A program made the translations under genes and the position numbers. Below the pieces are notes generated by a model, which ran no database searches, was not told the origin of the DNA, and saw only the letters and a program-made list of their open reading frames with translations. Shown piece by piece: positions 15,359 to 28,512 of a DNA stretch of 64,000 bases (its first letter is position 1; each line of letters starts with the position of its first letter). Origin of the DNA: JASHPR01 sp963833885 (GTDB lineage: Bacteria; Actinomycetota; Actinomycetes; Streptosporangiales; Streptosporangiaceae); assembly GCA_963833885.1 (NCBI GenBank), contig CAWHZU010000016.1, positions 62,001 to 126,000 of the forward strand, read 5' to 3'.

Positions 15359-17837
15359 CGGTCACCCGGACGACGGCCGCGCCGGCCTCGTCGGATGCGT
15401 CCAGGTCGACGACCGCGCTGATACCCCAGTCGTGGTCGCCTGCCGGGTCGTCGAAGATCTGCCGCACCGACCAGTAGTCCCGCTGCTTGTCGATGATGAG
15501 CATCGCGGGTCCCCTGGCGTCCGGCCCGGTCCCGATGTCGTCGTGCTCCTCGAAGTACGGCTCCAGCGCGTCCGCCCAGGCATCGGCGGCCCAGCCATCG
15601 CCTCCGTCCAGTTCCCCCAGCTCGGCGTACCGGCGCAGCGCGGCCAGCTCGACCCGGCGGAACATCACATTGCGCACCAGGACCCGGAACGCGCGCGGGT
15701 TGCCGGTCACGGCGGGCGGCCGCTCGTCGATCGCCGCCTCGGGCTCGGCGCCAGGATCGCGCAGCTTCGACCACTCGTCGATCAGGCTGGAGTCGGTCTG
15801 CCGCACGAGCTCGCCGAGCCACTCGATCAGGTCGGTGAGCTCCTCGGTCCTGGCCTCCTCGGGCACGGTCTGCCTCATGGCCCGGTAGGCCTGGGCCAGG
15901 TAGCGCAGAACGACGCCCTCGCACCGGGACAGCCCGTAGAAGCCGATGTACTCGACGAACGTCATCGCCCGCTCGAACATGTCCCGCGCCACCGACTTGG
16001 GCGCGATCTGATGATCAACCACCCACGGGTGCCCCTGGCGGTAGATGTTGTACGCGCCGTCGAGCAGGTCGGCCAGCGGCTTCGGGTAGCTGACCGACTC
16101 GAGCAGTTCCATCCGCTCGTCGTACTCGATGCCGTCGGCCTTCATCTGCGCCACGGCCTCGCCCCGCGCCCGGAACTGCTGCGCCGACAGGACCTGCCGC
16201 GGGTCGTCGAGTGTGGCCTCGATGACCGACAGGACGTCGAGCGAGTAGGTGGGAGCTTCGCGTTCAAGCAACTCGATGGCGGCGAGCGCAAGCGGCGACA
16301 GCGGCTGGTTGAGGGCGAAGTCGTCCTGCAGGTCGACGGTGAGCCGCCACCGCCGGCCCTGCTCGTCCGGCTCGTCCAGCCGCTCGACCACTCCCCCGGC
16401 CAGCAGCGCGCGGTAGATCGCGAAGGCCCGGCGGATGTGACGGCGCTGCGCCACAGGGGATTCGTCGTTGTCCGTGAGCAGATGGCGCATTGCCTGGAAC
16501 GCGTCGCCGGGCCGGCCGATCACGTTCAGCAGCATGGCGTGGCTGACCGCGAAACTGGACTGCAGCGGCTCGGGCTCGGCGGCGACGAGCCGGTCGAACG
16601 TGGGCTGGCCCCAGGACACGAACCCGGGCTGCGGCTTCTTGCGCACCACCTTGCGCCGCTTCTTCGGGTCGTCGCCGGCCTTGGCGAGCGCCCGCTCGGT
16701 CTCGATCACGTGCTCGGGCGCCTGGACCACCACGTAGCCGGTGGTGTCGAAGCCGGCGCGGCCCGCGCGCCCCGCGATCTGGTGAAACTCGCGCGCCTGC
16801 AGCAGCCGGGTCTTGCTCCCGTCGTACTTGGACAGGGCGGTGAACAGGACCGTGCGGATCGGCACGTTGATGCCGACACCGAGGGTGTCGGTTCCGCAGA
16901 TGACCTTCAGCAGGGCCTGGGCCAGGGTCTCCACCAGCCGCCGGTACCTGGGCAGCATGCCCGCGTGGTGCACGCCGATGCCGTGGCGGACCAGCCGGGA
17001 CAGGGTCTTGCCGAAACCCGCGGTGAACCGGAAGTTGCCGATCAGGTCGGCGATGGCGTCCTTCTCCGCGCGGGTGCAGACGTTGATGCTCATCAGCGCC
17101 TGGGCCTGCTCGATCGCGGCGGCCTGGGTGAAGTGCACGATGTAGACCGGTGCCTGCCGGGTGGCCAGCAGTTCCTCGACGGTCTCGTGCAGCGGGCTCA
17201 TCACGTAGGAGAACAGCAGCGGCACCGGCCGCTCCGCCGAATGGACCACGGCGGTCGGCCTGCCGGTGCGCCGGGTCAGATCCCGCTCGAACCTGCTCAC
17301 GTCGCCCAGCGTCGCCGACATCAGCAGGAACTGCGCCCTGGGCAGCTCGATCAGCGGAACCTGCCAGGCCCAGCCGCGGTCCGGGTCGGCGTAGAAGTGG
17401 AACTCATCCATGATCACCAGGCCGGCGTCGGCGTCGGCCCCGTCCCGCAGCGCGATGTTGGCCAGGATCTCGGCGGTGCAGCAGATGATCGGCGCGTCGG
17501 CGTTCACGCTGGCGTCGCCGGTCATCATGCCGACGTCGTCTGGGCCGAACGCCTCGCACAGCGCGAAGAACTTCTCCGACACCAGCGCCTTGACCGGCGC
17601 GGTGTAGAAGCTGCGCTGGCCCTGGGCGAGCGCGGCAAAGTGCGCACCCGCGGCCACCAGGCTCTTGCCGGATCCGGTCGGGGTGGACAGGATCACGTTG
17701 GCGCCCGACACGATCTCGATCAGCGCCTCTTCCTGATGCGGGTACAGCGAAAGGCCCTGGGTCTTTGCCCAGCCTTCAAAGGCGTTAAAGAGATCGTCGG
17801 GCTCGCTGGTCTCGGGCAGCAGTTCGGTAAGCGTCAT
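15342..17837 (-). CDS. DEAD/DEAH-box Ski2-like helicase with DUF3516 C-terminus
   Basis: 831 residues. Motif I is TPTGSGKS (52-59), motif II DEFH (144-147), motif III MSATLGD, and motif VI QIAGRAGRAG, with GTDTLGVGINVP before it. The C-terminal ~400 residues (from about VVRKKPQPGFVSWGQPTFDRL) form the DUF3516 domain seen on actinobacterial Ski2/Mtr4-like helicases, which are thought to act on RNA. No Shine-Dalgarno precedes the ATG; TATAAC (complement of 17847-17852) lies 9 bases upstream, so the mRNA may be leaderless or nearly so. Confidence 0.9.
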   Translation of the reverse strand: MTLTELLPETSEPDDLFNAFEGWAKTQGLSLYPHQEEALIEIVSGANVILSTPTGSGKSLVAAGAHFAALAQGQRSFYTAPVKALVSEKFFALCEAFGPDDVGMMTGDASVNADAPIICCTAEILANIALRDGADADAGLVIMDEFHFYADPDRGWAWQVPLIELPRAQFLLMSATLGDVSRFERDLTRRTGRPTAVVHSAERPVPLLFSYVMSPLHETVEELLATRQAPVYIVHFTQAAAIEQAQALMSINVCTRAEKDAIADLIGNFRFTAGFGKTLSRLVRHGIGVHHAGMLPRYRRLVETLAQALLKVICGTDTLGVGINVPIRTVLFTALSKYDGSKTRLLQAREFHQIAGRAGRAGFDTTGYVVVQAPEHVIETERALAKAGDDPKKRRKVVRKKPQPGFVSWGQPTFDRLVAAEPEPLQSSFAVSHAMLLNVIGRPGDAFQAMRHLLTDNDESPVAQRRHIRRAFAIYRALLAGGVVERLDEPDEQGRRWRLTVDLQDDFALNQPLSPLALAAIELLEREAPTYSLDVLSVIEATLDDPRQVLSAQQFRARGEAVAQMKADGIEYDERMELLESVSYPKPLADLLDGAYNIYRQGHPWVVDHQIAPKSVARDMFERAMTFVEYIGFYGLSRCEGVVLRYLAQAYRAMRQTVPEEARTEELTDLIEWLGELVRQTDSSLIDEWSKLRDPGAEPEAAIDERPPAVTGNPRAFRVLVRNVMFRRVELAALRRYAELGELDGGDGWAADAWADALEPYFEEHDDIGTGPDARGPAMLIIDKQRDYWSVRQIFDDPAGDHDWGISAVVDLDASDEAGAAVVRVTDVGQL

Positions 17838-18081
17838 GGTCTGTCTGTTATAGCGCTGGCCGGTCCACGATGATTCCGCCGCCTACCAGCGCCAAACCCG
17901 TACGTCTGCCCCACCCACTCCGTGCCCCGCCCCGCCCACTCCCCCGCCACAACAGCCACATGTGCACCAATTCAACGTCTGCCGAATTGAGTGGTTCAGG
18001 AAGGTCCGGTTGGCACCAGACAACCATGAACCGCTGATGGGGCTTGCCGCCCGCGCCTGCGGCTGGCCCGCCCGCGGCCGG

Positions 18082-18812
18082 TCAGGAAGTCGGCGCGTCC
18101 ACGTCGTGGCGGGTGGGGAGGTGGCGCTGCAGGAACTCCTCGGTGCGCTGCCACGCCCGGTCCGCCGCGTCGGGCACGTGGAACATCGGGGACTTGCGGT
18201 TGTGGAACGCGTGCCCGGCTTCCTCCTCGACGTGGACCTCCACGTTCGGCTTGCCGGCCGCGGCCGCTTCGACGCGCGCCACCTGGTCCCGGGGAATGTA
18301 CGCGTCGCTGCCGCCGTACTGGAACTGCACCGGGGCGCTGATCTGCTCGAGGATCTCGAGGCTGTCCTGCACGCCCGAGCCGTAGTACGAGACCAGCGCG
18401 GCGACCTCGGTCTGCCCGGCGACGAAGTAGGCGACCGTCCCGCCGAGGCAGAACCCGATGACGCCGATGCCGCCCTCGACCTCGGGGAGTTCCTTCAGGT
18501 GGCCGAGCGCGGCCACCGAGTCGGCGACGCCCTGCTGGGCGTCGAACCGCTGGCCCATCTCCAGCGACTTGGCCAGGCCCTCCTGATCATGTTTGGCGTC
18601 GAAGCCGGGCTCGATGCGCCAGAACAGGTCCGGGGCGGCGACCACGTAACCGAGCCCGGCCAGGTCCTCGGCGACGGCACGGATGTAGTCGCTGATGCCG
18701 AAGATCTCCTGGATCAGCAGCAGCCCGGGACCGCTGCCGCGGCGTCCGGCAGCCATACCGGCAGGGCAAAAGTTCCGTCTGGCACCTCGACCGACTCAAC
18801 GCGGGACGGCAT
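18082..18812 (-). pseudogene. Dienelactone hydrolase family gene with one frameshift
   Basis: A strong Shine-Dalgarno (AAGGAGGTGGCC) and ATG at 18812 open MPSRVESVEVPDGTFALPVW, a normal start for dienelactone hydrolases. Around 18735-18745 (run GCCGCGGC) the frame breaks, and the rest, GSGPGLLLIQEIFGISDY and onward, continues in another frame to 18082. The second part contains IGFCLGG (nucleophile Cys), GGSDAYIP (Asp) and EAGHAFHN (His), so the full catalytic triad survives. Removing two bases or adding one restores about 243 residues. It is either a recent pseudogene or an assembly error. Confidence 0.8.
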
Positions 18813-18839
18813 GGCCACCTCCTTGTGATTGGGTGTTGC

Positions 18840-19232
18840 TCACTCGTCGAGCGCGCCAGGGCTGGACGGGACGTCGATCGCGTGCTCTTGCAGCGCGGCC
18901 AGGGGCACGATATCGAGCGCCCGCTCGTGGGTGGACGCGAGCACCACGTAGGCTGCGGCGCCATCGCGGTGGGCCCGCAACCAGTTCGCCGCGGTCACGC
19001 ACCAGCGATCTCCGGGGACCAGCCCGGGGAACCGGTACTGGGGCATGGGGGTGGTCAAGTCATTGCCGATCCTGCGCTGGTGCTCGAGAAACTCGGCGGT
19101 CACCACCGCGCAGATCGTGTGGCTGCCGAGGTCCTCGGGGCCCGTGTTGCAGCACCCGTCCCGGTAGAACCCGGTGACTGGGTCGTCGCCACACGGCTCG
19201 AGTTCGCCGCCCACCACATTGCGATCGGCCAT
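18840..19232 (-). CDS. DUF2237 family protein
   Basis: 130 residues. It has the family blocks GFYRDGCCNTGPEDLGSHTIC, FLEHQRRIGNDLTTPMPQYRFPGL and GDRWCVTAANWLRAH. The conserved Cys and His residues suggest metal binding, but the function is unknown. It lies upstream of the frameshifted dienelactone hydrolase, 27 bases from its start, in the same direction, so the two were probably one operon. Confidence 0.85.
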   Translation of the reverse strand: MADRNVVGGELEPCGDDPVTGFYRDGCCNTGPEDLGSHTICAVVTAEFLEHQRRIGNDLTTPMPQYRFPGLVPGDRWCVTAANWLRAHRDGAAAYVVLASTHERALDIVPLAALQEHAIDVPSSPGALDE

Positions 19233-19250
19233 GCGAGAAGTATGGCCACC

Positions 19251-19271
19251 CGCGGGGGGACACCCCCCGCG
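19251..19271. terminator. GC hairpin after the nitronate monooxygenase gene
   Basis: CGCGGGGGG (19251-19259) pairs with CCCCCCGCG (19263-19271) across a 3-base loop. A second G-run/C-run pair lies next to it (around 19292-19310). They fall between the minus-strand nitronate monooxygenase stop and the DUF2237 start and probably end the fadD19 operon. Confidence 0.6.
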
Positions 19272-19339
19272 ACCCCCCCAAATGACTCAACCCGCGGGGG
19301 ACGCCCCCCAAAGCCATCCGCGGCCGCCCGAAGGACTGA

Positions 19340-20449
19340 CTAGGGGTCGCGGAGCTCGCCGAGGCGGGCGAGGGTGTCGTCGGCCTCGGTGAGCAGGGTG
19401 GCGATCACCTCGGCAACCGGGCGTACCTCGTTCATCCGCCCGACGATCTGGCCGACCGGCATGGGAACCACGTCCGGCTGGCCCGAGCGCATCAGCCGCT
19501 GGTGCGCCTCGCTCACGAGCAGGTTCTGCAGCGGCATCGGCAGCGGCTCGGGAGCACCCGGTTCGTCCCAGGAGCGCGTCCAGCGGTTCTTCAGCAGCCG
19601 GGCTGGCTTGCCGCTGTAGATCCGCGAGCGGACGGTATCCGACGACGTGGCCGCGAGCAGCGCCTCGCGCATCGCGGGCATGGCCGCGCCGAACGCGTAC
19701 TCCTCGGTGGTCAGCCACGCCGAGCCCATCCACACGCCGACGGCACCGAGCGCGAGCGCGGCGGCGACCTGGCGGCCGCAGCCGATCCCGCCGGCGGCGA
19801 GCACCGGCGCCTGCGCCCCTACCGCGTCGGCGATCTCTGGCACCAGCACCATGCTCGCGATCTCGCCGGTGTGGCCGCCCGCCTCGTAGCCCTGGGCCAC
19901 CACGATGTCGACGCCGCTGGCCACGTGCCGCCGGGCGTGTTCCGCCTTCCCGGCCAGCGCCGCAACCAGCATGCCGCGCTCGTGGGCCCGCTCGATCACC
20001 TCGGGGGGCGGCGAGCCGAGCGCGTTCGCGATCAGCCGCGCCGGGTGCCTGAGCGCGACTTCAACGTGCTGCCTGGCCACCGAGTGCAGCCAGCCGAGGA
20101 CGCCACCGCCGCCCGGCGAGCCGTCGGGCAGCGGCGGGACGCCGAGTTTGATCAGCGTCTGCTCGACGAAGTCCCGGTGCCCGGGCGGGATCATGTTGCT
20201 CAGGTCGATCTGGCCGCCCTCGGTGGGCACCCGGGCGGGCATCACCACGTCGACGCCGTACGGGCGGCCGCCGGTGTTGGCGTCCATCCAGGTCAGGACC
20301 GCATCAAGCTCCTCGGCGTCGTTGAAGCGCACGCAGCCGAGCACGCCGAGACCGCCGGCGCGGCTGATCGCCGCGGCCACGTGCTCGGAGGGGCTGAACC
20401 CGACGATCGGGTGCTCAATGCCGAGGAGTGGGCACAGCGGCGTTCTCAT
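19340..20449 (-). CDS. Nitronate monooxygenase family FMN protein
   Basis: 369 residues with the 2-nitropropane dioxygenase-like TIM-barrel pattern: PLLGIEHPIVGFSPSEHVAA at the start, VAQGYEAGGHTG, VLAAGGIGCGRQVAAALALGAVGVWMGSAWL. It starts with an ATG that overlaps the fadD19 stop (ATGA), so it is cotranslated with that ligase and probably falls under the KstR-type operator at 22056. The sequence is not close to IpdC, the NMO-like protein of the mycobacterial HIP pathway. Its substrate in sterol metabolism, if any, is unknown. Confidence 0.83.
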   Translation of the reverse strand: MRTPLCPLLGIEHPIVGFSPSEHVAAAISRAGGLGVLGCVRFNDAEELDAVLTWMDANTGGRPYGVDVVMPARVPTEGGQIDLSNMIPPGHRDFVEQTLIKLGVPPLPDGSPGGGGVLGWLHSVARQHVEVALRHPARLIANALGSPPPEVIERAHERGMLVAALAGKAEHARRHVASGVDIVVAQGYEAGGHTGEIASMVLVPEIADAVGAQAPVLAAGGIGCGRQVAAALALGAVGVWMGSAWLTTEEYAFGAAMPAMREALLAATSSDTVRSRIYSGKPARLLKNRWTRSWDEPGAPEPLPMPLQNLLVSEAHQRLMRSGQPDVVPMPVGQIVGRMNEVRPVAEVIATLLTEADDTLARLGELRDP

Positions 20450-22044
20450 GGAGCGTCCGCCGGGTGATTGGCGGCGTAGCGGTGCGCCCAGCCGTAGTCG
20501 GGCTTGCCCGCGGGGCCGCGGCTGATGGCGTCCACCAGCCAGATGCAGCGCGGCACCTTGTACCCGGCGATCTGCGTGCGGACGTGCTCCTCAATCGCGG
20601 GCAGATTGGCGGCCCGGCCTTCACGCAGTTGCACCAGGGCCGCGACCCGCTGCCCGAGCAGTTCGTCCGGAATCCCGATGACCAGCGCGTCGAACACGTC
20701 CGGGCAGGACTTCAGCGCGCCCTCGACCTCCTCGGGAAAGACCTTCTCGCCGCCCGAGTTCACGCACGTGTTGCCCCGGCCGAGCAAGGTCACCGTGCCG
20801 TCGTCCTCGACCCGGGCCAGGTCACCCGGCACCGCGTACCGCTTGCCATCCACCTCGGCCAGCATCGCCGCGGTCTTCACCGGGTCCTTGTAATAGCCCA
20901 GCGGCACGTGCCCGCCCCTGGCGAGCCGGCCCACCTGGCCTGGCGGCGCCCGCCTTCCCTCGTCGTCCAGCACGATGACCTCCGGGCCAGGCGTGACGGT
21001 GGGCCCGCCGCGCTGCTTGGCGCCGGCGGTGACCAGGCCGATACCGGTGAAGCCGGTCTCGGTGGAGCCGATAGCGTCGCTAAGGAAGACGCCCGGCAGC
21101 GCCGCGGCGAAGGCGTCCTTGACCGGCGCGGAGAACAACGCCCCGCTGGAGGAAATGGACAGCATCGACGAGGCGTCGTAGCCGCGATCGGCGTAGGCCT
21201 CGATCAGCGGCCGGCCCATCGCATCACCGACGATGAAGAGCAGATTGACCTTGTGCCGCTCGACCGCGCGCCAGACCTCGTGCGCGTCGAATCGCGGCGG
21301 CAGGATCACGGTGTCACCACCGAACAGCGCCGCGAGCATCGCCACCTGCGCCGCGCCATGGATGAGCGGTGCCGCAGTGAGCCGGACCATCCCGCCCGAC
21401 TCCAGTCCTTTGCGGGACTGCTCCCACTCGTCGGTCAGCGGGACGCCGGTCAGGAAGTCGATGCCGCCGGCGAGCGTCCGCCAGATGTCCTCGTGGCGCC
21501 ACATGACGCCCTTGGGGTACCCGGTGGTCCCGCCGGTGTAGATGATGTAGACGTCGTCGTTGCTGCGCGGCGGGAAGTCGCGGGCCGGCGAGCCGGCGTC
21601 GAGCGCCGCCGCGTAGTCGGTCGCGGCACCGATGTCGGCCTCGCTGCCGTCCTCGATCACCACCGTGGCCCGCAGGCCCGGTGCGGAGGCCGCCGCGGCG
21701 GCGGCCATGGGCGCGTACCGCCGGTCACAGACCAGCGCGACCAGGTCGGCGTCGGCGAACATGTACTGCAGCTCGCTGCCGGCGTATCGGTAGTTGATGT
21801 TGATCGCGACGGCACGGAGCTTGCACGACGCAAGTATCGTCTCGGCCGCCTCGAGGGAGTTGTGCGCATAGAGCCCGACGTGGTCCCCGGCGCCGACGCC
21901 CTGTCCGGCCAGATAGTGGGCCAGCCGAGTGGTGCGCTCGTCCAGTTCGCGGTAGGTCGCCTGCTGCTCACCCGACACCAGGGCGACGCGCTCACCGAAC
22001 ACATCGGCAGCATGCTCGAATAGGTCGGCGAAGTTGAGAGCCAT
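20446..22044 (-). CDS. fadD19: FadD19-like steroid side-chain acyl-CoA ligase
   Basis: 532 residues. It shows the adenylate-forming motif YTGGTTGYPKGVMWRHEDIW, the A5-like block DSIGSTETGFTG (here SDAIGSTETG), A8 YAVPGDLARVEDDGTVTLLGRG, the GGEKVFPEEVE block and the catalytic Lys in RGPAGKPDYGWA. It closely matches M. tuberculosis FadD19 and, like it, is divergent from echA19. Rhodococcal FadD19 is required for C24-branched sterol side chains. ATG 22044 begins MALNFADLFEHA. The nitronate monooxygenase-like gene follows with an ATGA overlap. Confidence 0.92.
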   Translation of the reverse strand: MALNFADLFEHAADVFGERVALVSGEQQATYRELDERTTRLAHYLAGQGVGAGDHVGLYAHNSLEAAETILASCKLRAVAININYRYAGSELQYMFADADLVALVCDRRYAPMAAAAAASAPGLRATVVIEDGSEADIGAATDYAAALDAGSPARDFPPRSNDDVYIIYTGGTTGYPKGVMWRHEDIWRTLAGGIDFLTGVPLTDEWEQSRKGLESGGMVRLTAAPLIHGAAQVAMLAALFGGDTVILPPRFDAHEVWRAVERHKVNLLFIVGDAMGRPLIEAYADRGYDASSMLSISSSGALFSAPVKDAFAAALPGVFLSDAIGSTETGFTGIGLVTAGAKQRGGPTVTPGPEVIVLDDEGRRAPPGQVGRLARGGHVPLGYYKDPVKTAAMLAEVDGKRYAVPGDLARVEDDGTVTLLGRGNTCVNSGGEKVFPEEVEGALKSCPDVFDALVIGIPDELLGQRVAALVQLREGRAANLPAIEEHVRTQIAGYKVPRCIWLVDAISRGPAGKPDYGWAHRYAANHPADAP

Positions 22045-22055
22045 GGGTAAGAAAT

Positions 22056-22069
22056 TAGAACGTGTTACT
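22056..22069. promoter_or_regulatory. KstR-type operator, imperfect (fadD19 / echA19)
   Basis: TAGAACGTGTTACT keeps the left arm and the AAC-nn-GTT core of the repeated operator but its last three bases deviate. It lies in the 54-base gap between the divergent fadD19 and echA19 starts. Confidence 0.65.
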
Positions 22070-22098
22070 GTTCTGGGCAACTCCCGGAAGGCGATGCC

Positions 22099-22902
22099 GT
22101 GACTACGACAGACACCGGGGCGCCGCATGCGCTGCTCGAGCGGCGGGGTCACGTCCTGATCGTGACGCTGAACCGGCCCGAGGCGCGCAACGCGCTGAGC
22201 GGCCCGATGATGGCCCTGATGCGCCAGGCGTGGGACCAGGTGGACGGCGATCCCGACATCCGCGTCTGCATCCTGACCGGGGCCGGCGGCGCGTTCTGCG
22301 CTGGCGCCGATCTGAAGGCCATGACCAGATCGCACCCCGGCGACGCGTTCAAGGCCGGTGAACTTGATCTTTCGGTCATCGACGCGCTGCTGAAGGGCCG
22401 CCGGCTGACGAAGCCGCTGATCGCGGCGGTCGAGGGGCCCGCGATCGCCGGCGGCACCGAGATCCTGCAGGCCACGGACATCCGGGTGGCCGGCGAGAGT
22501 GCGAGGTTCGGCGTTTCCGAGGCACGCTGGGGCCTGTTCCCGCTCGGCGGGTCGGCGGTGCGGCTGCCGCGGCAGATCCCGTACACGGTCGCCGCCGACC
22601 TGCTGCTCACCGGCCGGCACATCAGCGCGGCCGAGGCCCTCCGGATCGGCCTGATCGGGCACGTGGTCCCGGACGGCCAGGCGCTCGCCAAGGCGCTCGA
22701 GATCGCCGCGGCGATCGCGGCGAACGGCCCGGTCGCGGTCCGGGCGATCCTGCGCACGATCCGGGAGACCGAGGGCATGCCCGAGAACGAGGCGTTCGCC
22801 GTCGAGGCCGGCATCGGCATGGCGGTGTTCGCCAGCGAGGACGCGAAGGAAGGGCCGCGGGCCTTCAGCGAGAAGCGCAAGCCGGAGTTCCGCGACCGCT
22901 GA
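22099..22902 (+). CDS. echA19: EchA19-like steroid enoyl-CoA hydratase
   Basis: 267 residues from GTG 22099 (GGAAGG upstream). It is a near-colinear match to mycobacterial EchA19: LERRGHVLIVTLNRPEARNAL, CILTGAGGAFCAGADLKAMT (oxyanion region), RRLTKPLIAAVEGPAIAGGTEI, LLLTGRHISAAEA and KEGPRAFSEKRKP. EchA19 hydrates side-chain enoyl-CoA esters in cholesterol beta-oxidation. The divergent pairing with fadD19 is the same as in mycobacteria. Confidence 0.92.
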   Translation: MTTTDTGAPHALLERRGHVLIVTLNRPEARNALSGPMMALMRQAWDQVDGDPDIRVCILTGAGGAFCAGADLKAMTRSHPGDAFKAGELDLSVIDALLKGRRLTKPLIAAVEGPAIAGGTEILQATDIRVAGESARFGVSEARWGLFPLGGSAVRLPRQIPYTVAADLLLTGRHISAAEALRIGLIGHVVPDGQALAKALEIAAAIAANGPVAVRAILRTIRETEGMPENEAFAVEAGIGMAVFASEDAKEGPRAFSEKRKPEFRDR

Positions 22903-22924
22903 CCCGGGCCGAGGCCCCGTTGGT

Positions 22925-23989
22925 TCAGCCGGGCGAGCCGGCCGGGTCGTCCTGTTTCGTTTCGGCGGGCACGCCACCCGGGTCGATCTGCTCGGGCGTC
23001 TGCGGCGTGCTGGCCGGCACCTTCGCGCCGGGCTTGCGGTCGTCGAACACCACCTTCACGGACTGCTCCGGACGCCGCTGGTTCTGCAGCGCCTGCAGCG
23101 CCATGCTGGCCCGGTCGGCCTCGGTGAGCGGCGGCTGCACGATGGCCCGCGGCCACAGGTGCCTGGCCAGCACCACGTTGATCTCCGCGGAGTACACGGT
23201 GATCTCGACAGCCAGGTAGATCCAGGCGAGCAGGCCGAGCACGGTCGCGAACACGCCGTACACCGAGTTGCTGTGCAGGAAGTGATGCACCAGGTAGGTG
23301 CCGAGGATCAGCAGCAGCGTCCAAAGGATGCCGCCGGTGATCGCGCCGGGCACCAGCCGCTGCGTGGGCACGGTCTTCGGGGTCAGCACCCGGAACGCGC
23401 CGAGGTACATGCCGATGTTCACCAGCGCGGCGACGACCTCGGCGAGCACCGCCAGGATGGCGGCCTTCTGCCCGTACGTACTGAGGCTGGCCAGCAGCGT
23501 GGTCACGATCACGCCCGCGCCGAGCAGGCTGATGAACAGCATCGCGCGACCGAGCCGCGGCACGAATCCGGGCCTGGCCGGCCCGGGCAGGTTCCAGACC
23601 TGCTCCATGGTGAACAGGCCGGCCTGGGCCAGCCCGGTGGAGCCCCAGATCAGCCCGGCGATCCCCACGATCAGCCCGATAACGCTGTGCCGCTTGAGCT
23701 CGTGCACATTGCCGGTCAGCTGGGTGCCGATCGCCGGGACCTGCTTGGCCACGGTCTTCAGTACATCCGCGCGAAAGGCCGGGTTCACCGCGGCGACCAG
23801 GCCCAGGGCGGTGACCAGGATCAGCAGCAGCGGGAACAATGACACGAATGCGGAGTACGCGAGGTTTGAGGCGAGCACTCCGCCGTTGTCGTCGCCGTAC
23901 TTCTTGATGACGCCGAACACGAACGCGGTGGGCGTGAAGCGCCGCTGCGTGTGGTCTACTGCCCGGATCGCTCGCTCGGCCGGATTCAT
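22925..23989 (-). CDS. YihY/BrkB family inner membrane protein
   Basis: 354 residues. GVIKKYGDDNGGVLASNLAYSAFVSLFPLLL at 27-57 is the YihY/BrkB signature. About six transmembrane helices follow, then a hydrophilic C-terminal tail of ~75 residues rich in Pro, Lys and Asp. Despite the old RNase BN label, the family is not an RNase; a transporter or envelope role is assumed. It converges with echA19 at 22 bases. Confidence 0.88.
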   Translation of the reverse strand: MNPAERAIRAVDHTQRRFTPTAFVFGVIKKYGDDNGGVLASNLAYSAFVSLFPLLLILVTALGLVAAVNPAFRADVLKTVAKQVPAIGTQLTGNVHELKRHSVIGLIVGIAGLIWGSTGLAQAGLFTMEQVWNLPGPARPGFVPRLGRAMLFISLLGAGVIVTTLLASLSTYGQKAAILAVLAEVVAALVNIGMYLGAFRVLTPKTVPTQRLVPGAITGGILWTLLLILGTYLVHHFLHSNSVYGVFATVLGLLAWIYLAVEITVYSAEINVVLARHLWPRAIVQPPLTEADRASMALQALQNQRRPEQSVKVVFDDRKPGAKVPASTPQTPEQIDPGGVPAETKQDDPAGSPG

Positions 23990-24064
23990 CGGCGTTCACC
24001 CGCTTCTGCCTGCGCTTTTTGGCTGCCCGCTGCCGGGCCGGCCAAACAAAGCGGGCTGGCCGGG

Positions 24065-24838
24065 TCAGAGTGCGTAGGCCTCGTCGCGAACGTCGGTGAT
24101 GAGCATGTGCCCGGGTGCGTGGGTGATCGCGAACGGGGGCCGCGCGATGGCCAGCGCCACCTGCGGGGTGACGCCGCAGGCCCAGAACACCGGCACGTCC
24201 CCGTCCCGGCAGTCCACCGGATCGCCGAAGTCCGGCTTGGAGAGGTCGCCGATGCCGAGGTCCGCGGGGCTGCCGACGTGCACCGGCGCGCCGTGCACCG
24301 CCGGGTACCGGGCGGTCACCGAGACCGCGACCGGGACGAGGTCCGCCGGTATCGGGCGCATCGACACCACGAGCGGGCCGCCGAAGATCCCGGCCGGCCG
24401 GCACTGGTCGCCGGTGATGAACATGGGGACGTTGCGGCCCTGCTCGACGTGCCGCACGGGCACGCCCGCAGTCGCGAGGGCGCGCTCGAACGTGAAGCTG
24501 CAGCCGATCAGGAACGCCATAAGGTCCTCGCGCCAGTACCCGCTGACGTCGGCCGGCTCGGCGACGCACTCCCCGTGCTCCCAGACCCGGTACGCCGGCA
24601 GGTCGGTCCTCAGGTCCGCCCCGGGAGCCAGGCTGGTGACCACGCTCCCCGCGTCGGTCACGTCAAGGAGCGGGCAGGGCTTCGGGTTGCGCTGCGCGAA
24701 CAGCATGAAGTCCAGGGCGACGTCGCGCGGCAGCGCGACGAGGTTGGCCTGGGCATACCCCGGCGCCCAGGCCGCGGTCGGCGTCCGCAGCCCGCCGCGG
24801 AAGCGGTCCCGCGCCTCGGCCGGCGAGTCAGAGATCAT
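24065..24838 (-). CDS. DUF1445 / D-glutamate cyclase-like protein (putative hydro-lyase)
   Basis: 257 residues. The family blocks are AWAPGYAQANLVALPRDVA, FLIGCSFTFERAL, GVPVRHVEQGRNVPMF and FWACGVTPQVALAI-xx-PFAITHAPGHMLITD. The mammalian relative DGLUCY makes 5-oxo-D-proline from D-glutamate. ATG 24838 has AGGAGG five bases upstream; a GTG two codons earlier is less likely. It follows the fused HyuAB gene by 13 bases in one operon, so a 5-oxoproline-related reaction is plausible. Confidence 0.85.
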   Translation of the reverse strand: MISDSPAEARDRFRGGLRTPTAAWAPGYAQANLVALPRDVALDFMLFAQRNPKPCPLLDVTDAGSVVTSLAPGADLRTDLPAYRVWEHGECVAEPADVSGYWREDLMAFLIGCSFTFERALATAGVPVRHVEQGRNVPMFITGDQCRPAGIFGGPLVVSMRPIPADLVPVAVSVTARYPAVHGAPVHVGSPADLGIGDLSKPDFGDPVDCRDGDVPVFWACGVTPQVALAIARPPFAITHAPGHMLITDVRDEAYAL

Positions 24839-24851
24839 GGGCACCTCCTCG

Positions 24852-28508
<3,657 letters not shown>

Positions 28509-28512
28509 GTGA

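Noticed and set aside
15432..17873. Long plus-strand frame opposite the helicase
   Set aside because: It is the antisense shadow of a well-supported helicase with complete motifs; composition is Arg/Val/Gly-biased with no domain.
17838..18081. RNA gene or regulatory element in the gap downstream of the hydrolase
   Set aside because: Only a weak CAATTC/GAATTG inverted repeat (about 17967-17988) is present; no tRNA-like fold, terminator or motif shared with other sites.
19340..20449. The nitronate monooxygenase-like gene as ipdC
   Set aside because: It is coupled to fadD19, not to ipdAB, and its sequence blocks differ from IpdC beyond the common FMN-barrel motifs.
20446..22977. A much longer protein from the fadD19 frame starting near 22977
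   Set aside because: The first ~310 codons are antisense to echA19 with no family match; MALNFADLFEHA at 22044 is the normal FadD19 start.
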